Assembly (NCBI GenBank): GCA_002197995.1
Contig: NGZR01000001.1
Coordinates: 14,403,501 to 14,467,500, forward strand
DNA length: 64,000 nt
Source: Gaeumannomyces sp. JS-464
Taxonomy: Eukaryota > Ascomycota > Sordariomycetes > Magnaporthales > Magnaporthaceae
Direction: 5' to 3'
Made by a program: the position numbers and the translations under genes. Shown here one piece after another: positions 44,790 to 55,546 of this stretch (positions are counted from its first letter, which is position 1; each line of letters opens with the position of its first letter). The notes beneath the pieces are model-generated. The model saw only the letters and a list, made by a program, of their open reading frames with translations, did not search any database and had not been told where the DNA came from.

Positions 44790-47002
44790 TTATTTCAGGT
44801 GCCTAGGTCCCTCATACTCACTCATCGACCGCTTGAAATCCCCAGCAATGTCGGTGCTCTCCTTGCTGCCCAGAGGCGCCCCCTCGGCGTACTCGCGGCC
44901 ACTGGTCGGCACGAGCTGCGGCCCGGTGCGGTATGCCGTCTCGCTCTCGACCAGCGGCAAACGTTCGCGCGACGTGGCGGGCATCCACGGGATATCCCGC
45001 CCTCGTCGACCTCCCAAGGCCCGGCCCCTTCAGCCTGGAACTTTGCCTTTTGCATCATGAACAAATGGCCCTCCTGCCACTCCCGCCGGTGGTAGCGGCC
45101 CCTATTGAGTTTCTTTTGCATCCAGAACACGACTCCGGGGATGCAGCAAAGATTAATGAGAATAACGACCAGGCCAGCTGCCACCACGGCCACAAAGGGG
45201 ATAAAGGCAAAGTTGGTGTGCTGCAGGTTCCGCTTGCGCATCCGCGAGCAGACGGTGGCGCTCTCCTCATCCTCAACTGGCCGCTTCATAAACTCTGCGA
45301 GGCGGAACGTGACCGCGCTCCCGTCGGCGGCGGGCACGGGCAGGTCGGGCGGGGCCGCGAGCTGGGTGGCCAGGACCTGCATGTTGGCAACGGTGATGTT
45401 GAACATGCTCGCGATCTCAAGCTGCCACTGGTGTCGGGCGGAGAGTTGGACAAGACGCGCCGCTCGCCGAGCCCGAGCTGTCCGGGCGCCATGGCGACGA
45501 AGTCGAGGGCCCGCAGTACGCGCGTGCCCCGTCGGATGAAGCCCGCCAGGGACCCGAACCATCCTGCTGCAGCAGGCCGTGCACGGCCTTCTGCTGCCTG
45601 TTGAACCGGACGCCTGTGGCGCGGGCGTCGTAGTCGCCAAAGTAATCGACGCCGGCGGAGGCGGCCGCGGAAGTGTTTGCGGACACGCCGCCGAAGGGGG
45701 TGCACGAGATACTGCTGCTGCAAATGCGGTGCTTTTCGGCGCAGGCAATGAACGACGCCGGCATTTCGTCGGCCGTGTAATATCCATCTGGGTTTAGGAT
45801 GTCCTTGTGCCCCAGGGCCGAGGCGCGAAACCAGGGGTCCTGGACAGGGGTTTGGTATAAGGCCTCGTTGCGAAGGATCACCAGTGTGATATCGGCGTCT
45901 TTGACGGCGAGCTGCGGAATCGGCTTCCATTCCTTCACTGTGAGGTTCCCACGGCTAAAGGCTGGGGAACTCATAGTACTTTGAGAGCAGTGCCCAAGTC
46001 ATTAGTCTCCCCTTTCAAGTTTGACTCCGCCGAGGGGTTTCTGTGATGATTGGATCTTACTCGAGGTAATAGGGCGTGTCTGTCGTCTTATTGCTGCTCA
46101 GCCACGTGTAGTTCGTCAAATGATCCCGCCCAAGGTTGTAGGTTTTATAGAAAACCCCCGCCGCAGACTCTTTCCCCAACTCTGAATCCGGGGGCGGCTT
46201 CGCCATCCAAGAGCTCGAATGGTTTCCCGTTTTTATCGGAGCACAGGTCAAGGTTCTTTGGTACTTTATGCGGTCCCCGGGTAGAGCGTTGATGCCGAGA
46301 TGGTCGTTGGAGTCGATTAGCCCCTGCACAAACTTGGCTCCAGGCCGCCTGCAGTCGTTGGGCCGTAGCAGGTCTGGCCGTACTCAGTGGCGCGGTCGTA
46401 GGACCATTTCCGCAGCATGGCGGCCGCTTGCGCAGCCGTCGGAACCCATTTCCCGTCCTCGACTTTCATGGTTGATACCCGGCCGCATGCTTGGCCAGTC
46501 AAAAGTACGTCGCCATTTATAAGCTGGATCCTGGCCGAAAGTAAGGACGAGCCTGCGACCAAGGCGACGAACAAGACGGCGATTGACACCAGGGCCGCCA
46601 TGCCGCGAACAACGCCTCGCGATTTCCCTCGCCAGGTCCAGGCCAGCCTGGTCAGCGTCCATGCCGTCGACGCCGCCGTTGTGGTGTTGCGGAGGAGGGC
46701 TTGGCGCTGATGGTGGAGTCCAGAGCGAGGGTGCGGCGTTGATCGGAGCTGGTGGATGAAGAAGCAGAAAATGGACCAGAGATGGCCCATGGCCAAGCTC
46801 ACAAAGAGCGACAGGGCGGCAATTAGTATGGCGCCAACATCCTGTGTGACGGTGAGAGTGAGGGTGTTGGCTTGAAGAGAGCCGGCTGCATTAGCGGCTT
46901 GCAACTTCTCGGCGGACGCTTCATTCCCATGAGGTTCGGACGATGAAGGGTCGACTCACTCTGATAATTCGTCCACACGCCAATGTGAACTGATTCAGAC
47001 AT
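44790..47002 (-). pseudogene. Fungal multi-pass membrane protein, frameshifted
   Basis: Exon 1 (47002-46960) starts MSESVHIGVWTNYQ, a hallmark N terminus of a fungal family of unknown function. A 74-bp intron (46959-46886) joins in frame to exon 2, with a first membrane segment (ILIAALSLFVSLAMGHLW) and HHQRQALLRN, then a second helix (AALVSIAVLFVALVAG). An 83-bp intron lies at 46061-45979. The C-terminal half has FNITVANMQVLATQ and a third helix (FIPFVAVVAAGLVVILINLC). The large loop between helices 2 and 3 is presumably outside the cell. The frame is lost near 46365, 45560, 45430 and 45000; each fits a single-base change. The family is common near HET genes in my experience, but a functional link is inference. 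Confidence 0.7.
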
Positions 47003-47810
47003 TGTTTATATGCAATGATCTCTACCAGTCCGTGCTATGTGAACTGCAACGCTCAAAGGAGAAGCTTTATAAAGAAGGACACGGAGAACTCAAGAAACAA
47101 AACACGAAGGCACGCAAAACTTGGTAAACAGGAGGATATTTACCATCACTCATTCTGGCTAGGTAGGGCTGCGGCCGCCCCCAGGATCATCGCTCCTCCA
47201 GCCTCTCATCCTCTGCAATCTCTGCAGTGCGCCAGGGGAGACTGAGCATCACCATCGTGCGTGGCTGTGTTGCGGCCTTGCATCAGTGGGGCCCGAAATG
47301 CGAGCTCGGACTAGAACTTCTCAACCAAACCACAACCAGTTAGGTACCTGTTCGCACACGTGACTCTGATGGGGCTGGTCGAATTGCGCTGTGGGCCAGG
47401 TTCAGGGACCTCCCCAGGTTTGACTTTGTCAGCGATAGCGTTCGAAACCACAACCTTACCAACATGGGATCGATCTCACATTATAAGTTGCCGACCTCGC
47501 TGTGGTTCTGGCATGGGGCACGGCAACACCCAATCAACGTTTTATTCCCTTTAAGAGATGTTGGCTTTCAAACCTCACATCTCCAAAGCGGATATGCTGA
47601 CGGCCAACTTCTCAATGTCCCTGCCCAACCCTGCTTGGCGCTGCTCCAGGGCCCCGCATACGCCACGCAACCACCACCTGCACCCAGTTGAGTGAGGCCA
47701 CACAGTTGAGTGAGGGGTACAGACGTCGGCCAGCCACGATGGCTTTATCTACTTGTAGAACGGCCGCCCTCCCGCTATGATCCACGGGGATATGGCGCGG
47801 CACTCAAACC
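47003..47810. other. Intergenic, upstream of HET gene
   Basis: About 800 bp holding the divergent promoters of the membrane-protein locus and the HET gene. A tandem TTGAGTGAG motif (47696-47718) is the only repeat noticed. Confidence 0.4.
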
Positions 47811-49793
47811 ATGGTCGCCATCTCGATATACTCCCCCCTCGTTAGTGGGAGGAGGGAGATCCGTGTCCTAGAGCTCCTAGCGCCGAACCCCTGCGAAGAT
47901 GATATATACGCCAGTGTCCAGCTCAGCACCATCTCACTTGCCGACGAGAGCCCGCCATTCTTTGCAGCGCTGTCCTACGTCTGGGGCGATGCCTCGGTCA
48001 CCAGGCCCATCCTGCTGAACGGGGCCAGATGGCATGTGACCCAGAACCTGGCCGAGGCCTTGGAGCGCCTCACCCGTATCGCCCAAGGATCGCAGGACCC
48101 CAAGCCCGCAGCCTTTCGGGTGTGGGTTGACGCGATCTGCATCAACCAGACTGATGTCGGTGAGAGGGCCGAGCAGGTCTCCATGATGGGTGATATCTTC
48201 GCCTCTGCGAGCCTTGTCTTCTCGTTCCTTGGGACCGATGACTTCATCCCGCTAGCCCTCAGCGGGATGCGCATCCTTGCCCAGGGAATGGAGGCGCTGC
48301 CGTGGAGCCTAGGAAGCGGCGAGATCGACGAGGCCATGGTGAAATGGCTCCAACGCCAACCCGAGCTTTATTCAGCAGAAATATCTCCCCGAGGCCCATC
48401 TGTTCCCGACGCCTACTGGGAAGCCCTGTATGAATTTACTGGGTTGGCCTACTGGAGACGGATGTGGATCTTCCAGGAGATGGTTCTGCCAAAACTGGGG
48501 TCGATATTCTTCATTGGTCATAAGGGCCTGATGATAAACGACATCCAGCTTTACCAGGGGCTCAAGCATCTGGAAAGGCTGATTGCGTTTGTCGGAGCGG
48601 CGGAACGTCCTGCCTTCTGTCCCGAGACAGTTTGGCGGCGCCTCCAATCGTTCCGCCCAAGCGCCGAGCGCGTTTCCAAGCAAATCCTGCCTCCTATCAA
48701 CTTCCGTGCAATCCTCAACGAGCGGTCCCACGCGGCTGTCCGCGTGGTGGAATGTATCAACGCCGCCTTTTACCGGACCATCGATGCGACGGACCCGCGC
48801 GACTATTACTTCAGCATCATCGGGGCTGCTCGGATCCCGCTCCAGCCGTCCTACGAAGACACCAAGTTGATCGAGCACGTCTGCGTCGACTTCATCGGCG
48901 CCTATCTCGAAACAGCGCGCGGCAGCCCCTGGGTCCTGGCCTTTCTTGACGGAGCCGCCGGCTCCACCCAGAATCGCGGTATTCCCTCGTGGGTTCTGCC
49001 GCTTCATCTGCCGTCGCGGCGCTCCCTCGCCCGCTCTCACGGCCCCGACGTGTCGTCACTCCGGGTGGTGTTGAGGAATGTTTCACGTGCGGACGAAGGG
49101 GTTTTCGACGACGCCGCTCGCTCCCCCGACATGGCCGTCTTACCAGAGGTGCGCGGAACGACACTGCGCGTGCTGGGAGTACGCATAGATACCGTAAGCT
49201 TCACCAGCGTCTGGCCGAGTCTCGATTTCCTGCGTGGCATGAGCGCCTTCCTCATCAACTACGTCCGGCGCCACGGCGGGGTCTACTCGAAGACTAGCCC
49301 TCCGATGCCGGCCGCAAAGGCCCTTTTAGGGACGCTGATGCAGGATGTGTATGGATACACCTGGGACTTTGCCAAGGGTCTGGAGATCCTTAAAGCCGTG
49401 ACACCTGAAAATTCCCAGGCCTGGGAGGATATCATGGAGGCTTACGCGGCCGAGCGGCCATCCGGTGTTGCTCTGGCTGGAGCCGGGGGAGCTCCGAGGG
49501 ACCTGTCCGAAGTGGCTGTGTTCGAAGAGTTCGGGAACAAACACATCAGGGCTGTGCAAGGCCACGTCTTCGAAACGGCTCAGGGATACCTCGGCATCGC
49601 GCCCCCAGACGCTCGGCTCGGCGACGAGGTTTGTATTATCCAGGGCTACGATTACCCGATCCTGCTACGGCCAACTGGCAATAACCAACACTTGTTTGTT
49701 GGAGCGTGCTGGGTGACGGGACTGATATTTGGGGAAGCCAAGAAACTTGTAAATAGTGGGCAGGCGACACCTGAAATCATTAAGATGGTATAG
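47811..49793 (+). CDS. HET-domain protein (heterokaryon incompatibility), intact
   Basis: One uninterrupted exon of 660 codons. The HET domain spans about residues 50-240. ALSYVWGD comes first, then WVDAICINQTDVGERAEQVS with the conserved Cys/Asn-Gln core, MGDIFASASLVFSFLG, and YWRRMWIFQEMVLP at about residue 215, corresponding to the 'RxWxxQE' motif. The C-terminal 400 residues are less conserved and end with the block HLFVGACWVTGLIFGEA, the usual terminal signature of this family (G-x-C-Y-V-x-G-x-x-x-G-E). HET proteins act in the cytoplasm as death effectors in non-self recognition between strains. No NACHT, WD or other sensor domain is fused. Its frame and composition are normal, unlike the neighbouring ZZ/HET relic. 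Confidence 0.9.
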   Translation: MVAISIYSPLVSGRREIRVLELLAPNPCEDDIYASVQLSTISLADESPPFFAALSYVWGDASVTRPILLNGARWHVTQNLAEALERLTRIAQGSQDPKPAAFRVWVDAICINQTDVGERAEQVSMMGDIFASASLVFSFLGTDDFIPLALSGMRILAQGMEALPWSLGSGEIDEAMVKWLQRQPELYSAEISPRGPSVPDAYWEALYEFTGLAYWRRMWIFQEMVLPKLGSIFFIGHKGLMINDIQLYQGLKHLERLIAFVGAAERPAFCPETVWRRLQSFRPSAERVSKQILPPINFRAILNERSHAAVRVVECINAAFYRTIDATDPRDYYFSIIGAARIPLQPSYEDTKLIEHVCVDFIGAYLETARGSPWVLAFLDGAAGSTQNRGIPSWVLPLHLPSRRSLARSHGPDVSSLRVVLRNVSRADEGVFDDAARSPDMAVLPEVRGTTLRVLGVRIDTVSFTSVWPSLDFLRGMSAFLINYVRRHGGVYSKTSPPMPAAKALLGTLMQDVYGYTWDFAKGLEILKAVTPENSQAWEDIMEAYAAERPSGVALAGAGGAPRDLSEVAVFEEFGNKHIRAVQGHVFETAQGYLGIAPPDARLGDEVCIIQGYDYPILLRPTGNNQHLFVGACWVTGLIFGEAKKLVNSGQATPEIIKMV

Positions 49794-50873
49794 TCTCACG
49801 AGGCACCCCGGTCTACACCAATGACAAATCTCTCGTTGGCCTTCTTGGATAACGCGCCGGCGTCGTTCCCAAACAGTCTCACCGCCCCGACCCGTTCCAA
49901 GCAGTCCTGCGGCCCGCAGCCCAGTACAGTCTTCTGCGCTAGATATAGAGCATTGCGGGTGGTCTAGTAGCTCGAGAAATTGATAAAACCACAGCCAGCG
50001 AACCGCCATGCCTTTGTCTGTTCTATCCAGAGCTCCTGCATGGACGCCCACGACCACGTGGGGGAGCCCTCCACCCCAGAGCCTCGACGCCGAACAGACG
50101 GCACCTGCTCTCCCACAAAAGTCCCCAGACGTTGCCGTTTGAATGCTCGGCCAAGTGCCGAATTAATCAATTCAAGGTGTGCTGCCGCTTTCAGACTTGC
50201 TCGGCCTGTACACCTCATCTCTTCCCAGCCTGTGTGCTTTTCATTCCTTCCACGTCGCTCACAGGTCTGCGAACTCCCCGAAAAGATTAACTTAGGTTCT
50301 ATCATCCTCCTTGGGTACGCAATCCCGAGTCCGTTATCTTTACTAATGCCTGCTGTATGCTGCCTCACTCACTGCTTCGAGCGAAACCACATTCCATTTA
50401 GGCTCTCTTCTCCTCTATCTGTTTATTTGCGCATTTCCCCAGCATTCGGATACATCCACGCGCCCATACGGCAATGATGTCTTTCGAGGGTCCCCACATT
50501 CTTGGGTTCAGACAACTCTCGTCTTTAAAGTGAGGGTGAAATCTATGCACTTGCATCTAGCTAGAGTTATAGTAAAGGTTCTCCCAAAACAGCCGAAGAA
50601 AAGGATGAGACCATTCTTATCTGGTTACTTTCCACATTGAATCCGTACATCATTTCCCATAAATTGCTCGCGCGTAACGCCCAGTCATGTACCTTGACAA
50701 TGTGAAAGATCCGAGGGGAGAATAACGACACAGTGCTAGGAACAGCGCGTTCGAAAAACTAGTGAGACATCCCAAACGATGATATGAACGACAGGATTAG
50801 AAATATGTAGTGAGTGTATCTAATAGGAAACCCAGGAGGAAAAAAAAATGCCAGTTACTACACAGCACATCCG
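49794..50873. other. Intergenic between HET gene and Dgk1
   Basis: About 1.08 kb. A minus-strand frame at 49964-50368 contains SPTWSWASMQ, which recalls the 'PSWSWAS' motif in C-terminal parts of HET proteins, so a decayed HET fragment is possible but unproven. The rest is T-rich and non-coding; it includes the 3' regions of two convergent genes. Confidence 0.4.
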
Positions 50874-52133
50874 TCAGCCAAAGACTTTGAGGAATCCCCA
50901 GATGAAGAAGCCAGAAAGTACCGGGATGGTGAGGTTGTCATCCCAGCCGAAAACGTCGACCACCTCGCTGGCGGCCGCGACGAAGCCGGACCAAAGGCTC
51001 ACGACGCCAAGCGCCACCGGGCCAGACACGGTTGCCTGGCTCGCAGACAGGCCGAGAGGCTCCGCGACAGCAGAGGGCAAGGACAGCGAGCCCCTGAACA
51101 TGAAGCCTTCGTCGCCGGGCAGCGGACCGTACGTGGGCACGAGCCAGCCCCAGAACGAGGCGGCAGTGGCGACGCCGACCAGGAATGCGGCCGAGGAGCC
51201 GGCAAGGGACTTGCCGCGGCGGATGCGAGGGGTGTAGGCGCCGTAGAGGCGGCCAAAGGTGCTCGCGGCGGTGTCACACCAACTGAGGAGGAGAGTGCCG
51301 ACGACCCCGACATCCTTGGGGAAGCAGTAGAGCACGATCAGGGCGCCGAGAAGGTAGAAGATGACGCCATTGTAGCCCGAAAACTCAGACTCGCGCATCA
51401 GCGCGCCCAGAACCGAGACGTAGACGCGGTTGAAGCCCGGGTAGTGGTGGCGGAGCAGATCGACGGCCGAGATGGGCACCAGCGCCGCCAGGAGCCACGG
51501 CCACACGGCATCGGCCTGCGTGCCGCGCAGGTACAGCCACACGACCACGAAGCCGATCGAGACGTGTAGCAACTTGCGCGGCACCTCGTGCTTGTGTACA
51601 AACGTGCGCCAGTGCCGGTGGATGGGGATCAGTCCAAGGGGAGACGGGCTTCTACTAAAGTCGCGCCAGCTCCAATACGAGGTTGACGACGGGGCGGCGG
51701 TCGTCGGTGGCGCGAGGTGGCCGTTGGTCTTGATGGGAGGGAGAGCAGGGACCCCATTGGTGGCGCTGCCGTTGCTCTTCTTTTCACCGGCGGCGTCTTC
51801 AGCAGTCGGTGCAAGTGTTGTGGCCTTTGTTTTACCGACTTTGGTCGCCTTGGCGCTATTCGTCGACGCCAGCGGTGCGATGCGGCGCGATTTGATGGGG
51901 CTGCGGCTCCGCGTGCGGGATCTTCGGACGTCTGGGTTGCTCTCATATTCATCCTCGTCGATATCCTCCTCGACGGGCTGCGGAGTTGACAGCCGCTTGC
52001 GGGCGGCTGACCTCGTCGTGGGCCCAAAATACGAGTCCTGGGAGGATGCTTGGTCATCCTGTAGCCTCTCAGATGGCGTAGGACTCGGCGAGATGACACG
52101 GGTGGTGGGCGGCCTCCTGGCAACAGCAGACAT
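50874..52133 (-). CDS. dgk1: CTP-dependent diacylglycerol kinase Dgk1-like
   Basis: Intronless, 419 residues. An N-terminal disordered basic region of about 165 residues (rich in Ser/Pro/Arg/Lys) is followed by a membrane domain. HKHEVPRKLLHVSIGF marks the start of the CTP-transferase fold. Later blocks are LLRHHYPGFNRVYV, ESEFSGYNGVIFYLLG, LSWCDTAASTFGRLYG and TPRIRRGKSLAGSSAAF, the last two forming the cytidylyltransferase-like nucleotide site. About 6-7 hydrophobic helices end at a short tail (FIWGFLKVFG). Yeast Dgk1 phosphorylates diacylglycerol to phosphatidate using CTP at the nuclear/ER membrane and opposes the Pah1 phosphatase, controlling membrane growth. The N-terminal extension is longer than in yeast. 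The Sec59/dolichol-kinase family is the nearest alternative, but the short domain fits Dgk1. Confidence 0.85.
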   Translation of the reverse strand: MSAVARRPPTTRVISPSPTPSERLQDDQASSQDSYFGPTTRSAARKRLSTPQPVEEDIDEDEYESNPDVRRSRTRSRSPIKSRRIAPLASTNSAKATKVGKTKATTLAPTAEDAAGEKKSNGSATNGVPALPPIKTNGHLAPPTTAAPSSTSYWSWRDFSRSPSPLGLIPIHRHWRTFVHKHEVPRKLLHVSIGFVVVWLYLRGTQADAVWPWLLAALVPISAVDLLRHHYPGFNRVYVSVLGALMRESEFSGYNGVIFYLLGALIVLYCFPKDVGVVGTLLLSWCDTAASTFGRLYGAYTPRIRRGKSLAGSSAAFLVGVATAASFWGWLVPTYGPLPGDEGFMFRGSLSLPSAVAEPLGLSASQATVSGPVALGVVSLWSGFVAAASEVVDVFGWDDNLTIPVLSGFFIWGFLKVFG

Positions 52134-53318
52134 GGCGACGGCTTCGCTGTCGTCGTTCTCGAGCGCGAAAAGGGGCAGCGGGGGTAGAGATATGAGCCCT
52201 GCGAGGGTTCGGCTGCGCTGGAAATGTCGCAGGCGCTGGACAGAGAAGTAAAGGAGCGATAGTGTCAGGGCGCAGGAAGCGGCGAGAGATGCGACGTGGC
52301 TGTCCCGTCGGGAGGCGCGGAAGCAAGGTGTCGATGCTGGAGTGGGGGTCGTGTTGATTTCAGGCGCTGGCTGCGGCTGCGGCTGCGGCTGCTGGTGGCA
52401 GGTGCTGGTTGTATTGGGCGTGACCTGTGGTGTTGGATCCAGCGTGAAAGGCGATGCTGTGGAAGGCCGTGTGCCTCCACCACATCGTCAGGCGCAAAGA
52501 GGGAGGAGGAGGATGGAGGGGAGGCAACGACAGCGACCCGGCCCGTCAGTGGATTCGGCCGAAATTGGTCGCCTGTTGGAAGGGCCAAATGGTCCACAGG
52601 CAGCCGGTGAAGGGGGGCAAATTTAGGGGCGCTGGCGACGCTGGATTAATGCAGGGAAGCTGGAGATGGGCTTGAAAAATTAGACCAAAAATGCGTGCTG
52701 ACGTCAGTCAGCTCGGTTGAAAACACGTCACGTCAACGACCCAGGGCCACATGGATTGGAGGCCGGCGGGCACGACGGGAGGCCGTGCACTCGAGAGCAT
52801 GCTGGCATGTGATAGGCTGTGTCTCTTCCACGTAAACAAGGTCACTCTGGTCATGGAGGCCGGATTAGCCTTGGCAAGAAGCGGGAATTGTCTTGACGCA
52901 GAGCCGACAGCCTGCAGTCCATCATCTTCACTTGACTGGCCGCCCGTCCCGTGGGAGCCTATCACCCTATCAATGCGCCCGCCGTCTTCAGCGACCTCAA
53001 GGCGCCCGTCTGTGCTTCATGTTCCGTGCAGGCCAAGTGACGATGTATGGTGACATCAGGCACGAGACCACCGTTCCCACCAGTTTGGATCGACGGGCCT
53101 GGTGGGGCTGAGTCTCCACCAAATTTACAGCGCATGAAAGTCAAAAGACGATAAGCCCCATATTAAAGTGCCGATAACATTGTTTGAATTCCATGATTTT
53201 TTTTGATTTTTTTTTGGACGTCGCTTGCCGCGGCGCAATCTCACTGAGAAAGCGCTTTGGAAGCAGGCATTGTCATACGAAACACCCACCACACAAAGCC
53301 GCTCGTCAGGCCCCAAAA
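52134..53318. other. Divergent promoter region, dgk1 / spb4
   Basis: 1.18 kb between two genes transcribed away from each other. It contains a (CTGCGG)n microsatellite at 52371-52393 and a T-run near 53200. Overlapping short frames on both strands show no domain. Confidence 0.45.
52371..52393. repeat. (CTGCGG)n microsatellite
   Basis: Nearly four tandem hexamer units in the dgk1-spb4 promoter region. Confidence 0.85.
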
Positions 53319-55441
53319 ATGGCGCCCGGTGCCTCTCAGAAGTTCCCCCGGTCATGGGACGCGCTGACACCGCCCCTCGCGGATTTCATCCTCGAGGCGG
53401 TGGCGTCTATGGGCTTCAAGGAGCTCACGCCAGTCCAGGCCGCTACACTCCCCCTTTTTAGAGGGAATAAGGATGTTGTGGTTGAGGTACGTAATCTCAC
53501 GAAGCTCCTAATGTGTATACAGCTACTAATTGTGGTCAACGACTAGGCAGTGACTGGCAGTGGAAAGACGCTGGCATATCTGAGTGAGTGAACAAGGGGC
53601 ATGAGAGTCACAACAGCCTCTGCCTCAATATCTTCCGCGCTGACACAAAAGCGCAGTCCCTGTCATCGATAGGCTTCTCCGGAGGGAAGACGTTATCAAG
53701 CGCCATCATGTCCGGCGCCGTCATTGTGTCGCCCACCCGCGAGCTGGCCACGCAGATTCACAGCGTGCTCACCTCGTCGTAATCTCGTTCCACGGGCCAT
53801 CGGCGGGCGGACCTTGCTCCCTTCCTCAAGGGTGGACGAGAAGCGGCCCGAAACGGCCGTGCCCGTCCTCGTCTCGCAGCTGCTGGTCGGCGGCACCGTC
53901 AAGGTGGCCCAGGATCTCTCGACCTTCCTGCGCGCCAGCCCCAACATCCTGGTCGGGACCCCAGGCCGGCTCGCGGAGCTGCTGTCGTCACCGCACGTGC
54001 ACACGCCGCAGTCGTCCTTCGAGGTACTGGTACTGGACGAGGCCGACCGCCTGCTGGACCAGGGCTTCCAGAACGAGCTCCAGCGCATCCTGGGTTTCCT
54101 GCCCAAGCAGCGCCGGACGGGCCTCTTCAGCGCCAGCGTCTCGGACGCCGTCGGCGAGCTGGTCCGCGCGGGGCTGCGGAACCCGCAGCGCGTCGCCGTC
54201 ACGGTCAAGCGTCTGACCGACGGCGGCATCGTTGAGGATAGGAAAACGCCTGCCAGTCTGCAGATGTCGTACCTCACCGTGCCCGCGAGTCAAAAGTGGC
54301 CGGCGCTCATACAGTTTCTGAAGAAGGTGGAGCCAACACCTCTAAGGACCATCATATTCGTGTCGTCTTGTTTTGCTGTCAAGTATGCGCTCGTCCTGTT
54401 CTCTGTTCTGGATCTGTGGCTTGGAGGCGGCGGCGAATGATGACTGACATGGCCACCAGATACTTCCACGCTGTGATCGCCCCATTACTTCCCAAGGGAG
54501 TGTCCCTGATTCCATTACACGGAAAACAAGAGCCCCAAGTCAGGGAGAGGTGTTTCGATCGTTTTGTTGGATCTTCCAGCTCGGCTGTTCTGCTCACCAC
54601 AGATGTGGCTGCCAGGGGTCTCGACATTCCCCAAGTTGACGTCGTCTTTCAGTTTGATCCACCATCAGACCCCAAGACGTTCCTCCACAGGGCTGGACGT
54701 GCCGGCAGGGCAGGGAGGCGGGGCCTCGCCGTAGCTCTGTTACTGCCTGGCCGTGAGCAGGACTACGTAGGGTTTCTTGAGGTCCGAAAGACACCAATCA
54801 CTCCACTAGAGAACCCGGTAATCGACGTTTCTAAAGAGGAGGTCTCGGCGTTCGCATCAGCGGTCAGGAAGCAGGCGCTTGCTGATAGGGAGGTGCCTAT
54901 GCTTTCGCAGCGGGCATTTGTGTCTTGGGCCAGGAGCTACATCGAGCACAAGGCCACCAGCATATTCCGCATCACGGACATTGATTGGGTAGACACGGCC
55001 GAGGGGTGGGGTTTGCTGAGCTTGCCCAAAATGCCGGAGCTAAAGGGCAGCGGCATCGACCGCGGTCTCGGCCTCGGCGTGGACTTGAATAGCGTCCAGT
55101 TCAAGGACAAGACCAAGGAGAAGCAGAGGCAGGTCGAGATGGCTGAGGCTGAGGAGGCGAAGAGGAACGGCGGTGCAGCAGCGGCGGTTGCGGCTGTGGC
55201 AGCTAAGAAGAAGAGGAACGAGGCCTGGAGCGGCAGGCAGGGACAGGAGGATGTGCGGGTGGCTAGGAGAGAGAAGAAGAAGCGCAAGAGGGATGCCGAG
55301 AAGACGTCCAAGATGACGGACGAGGAAAAGCAGAAGCAGCGTGAGCTCGAGGAGCTTCTCAGCGAGGTCAGGAAGAAGACCAAGCAGGATGCTGAGGATG
55401 CTCTGCACGATGACGGCGAGTTTGGCGGGTTTGATGACTAG
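53319..55441 (+). CDS. spb4: ATP-dependent rRNA helicase Spb4
   Basis: This DEAD-box helicase unwinds pre-rRNA during 60S ribosome assembly in the nucleolus. Exon 1 (53319-53486) has the Q-motif ([15 protein letters not shown]). Exon 2 (53547-53583) has AVTGSGKT (motif I). Exon 3 starts at 53657. Motif Ia is [10 protein letters not shown]; also present are [10 protein letters not shown], the DEAD box [10 protein letters not shown] and FSASVSD (motif III variant SAS). The last exon starts at 54460, with [32 protein letters not shown] and a Lys/Glu-rich tail. The introns are 60, 73 and 77 bp. The [13 protein letters not shown] and PKMPELKG blocks identify Spb4 rather than other DEAD-box helicases. 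The frame fails three times between 53705 and 53830 (one extra base near 53711, one missing near 53780 and one near 53826). Since the gene is essential in yeast, I read these as sequence errors. Confidence 0.9.
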
Positions 55442-55546
55442 AATAATTCCCGCCATTGCTATATCACGGGCGCGTGTAAAAGTGGCTGATCTACCCAAAT
55501 GAGTAATATCTACATGAATACGCCATTCCTAACCATACTGACCGTG

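Noticed and set aside
48372..49040. 222-codon minus-strand ORF
   Set aside because: Antisense shadow of the intact HET gene.
49964..50368. Minus-strand HET C-terminal fragment (SPTWSWAS motif)
   Set aside because: A single short motif in an otherwise unrecognisable ORF; not enough to call a gene or pseudogene.
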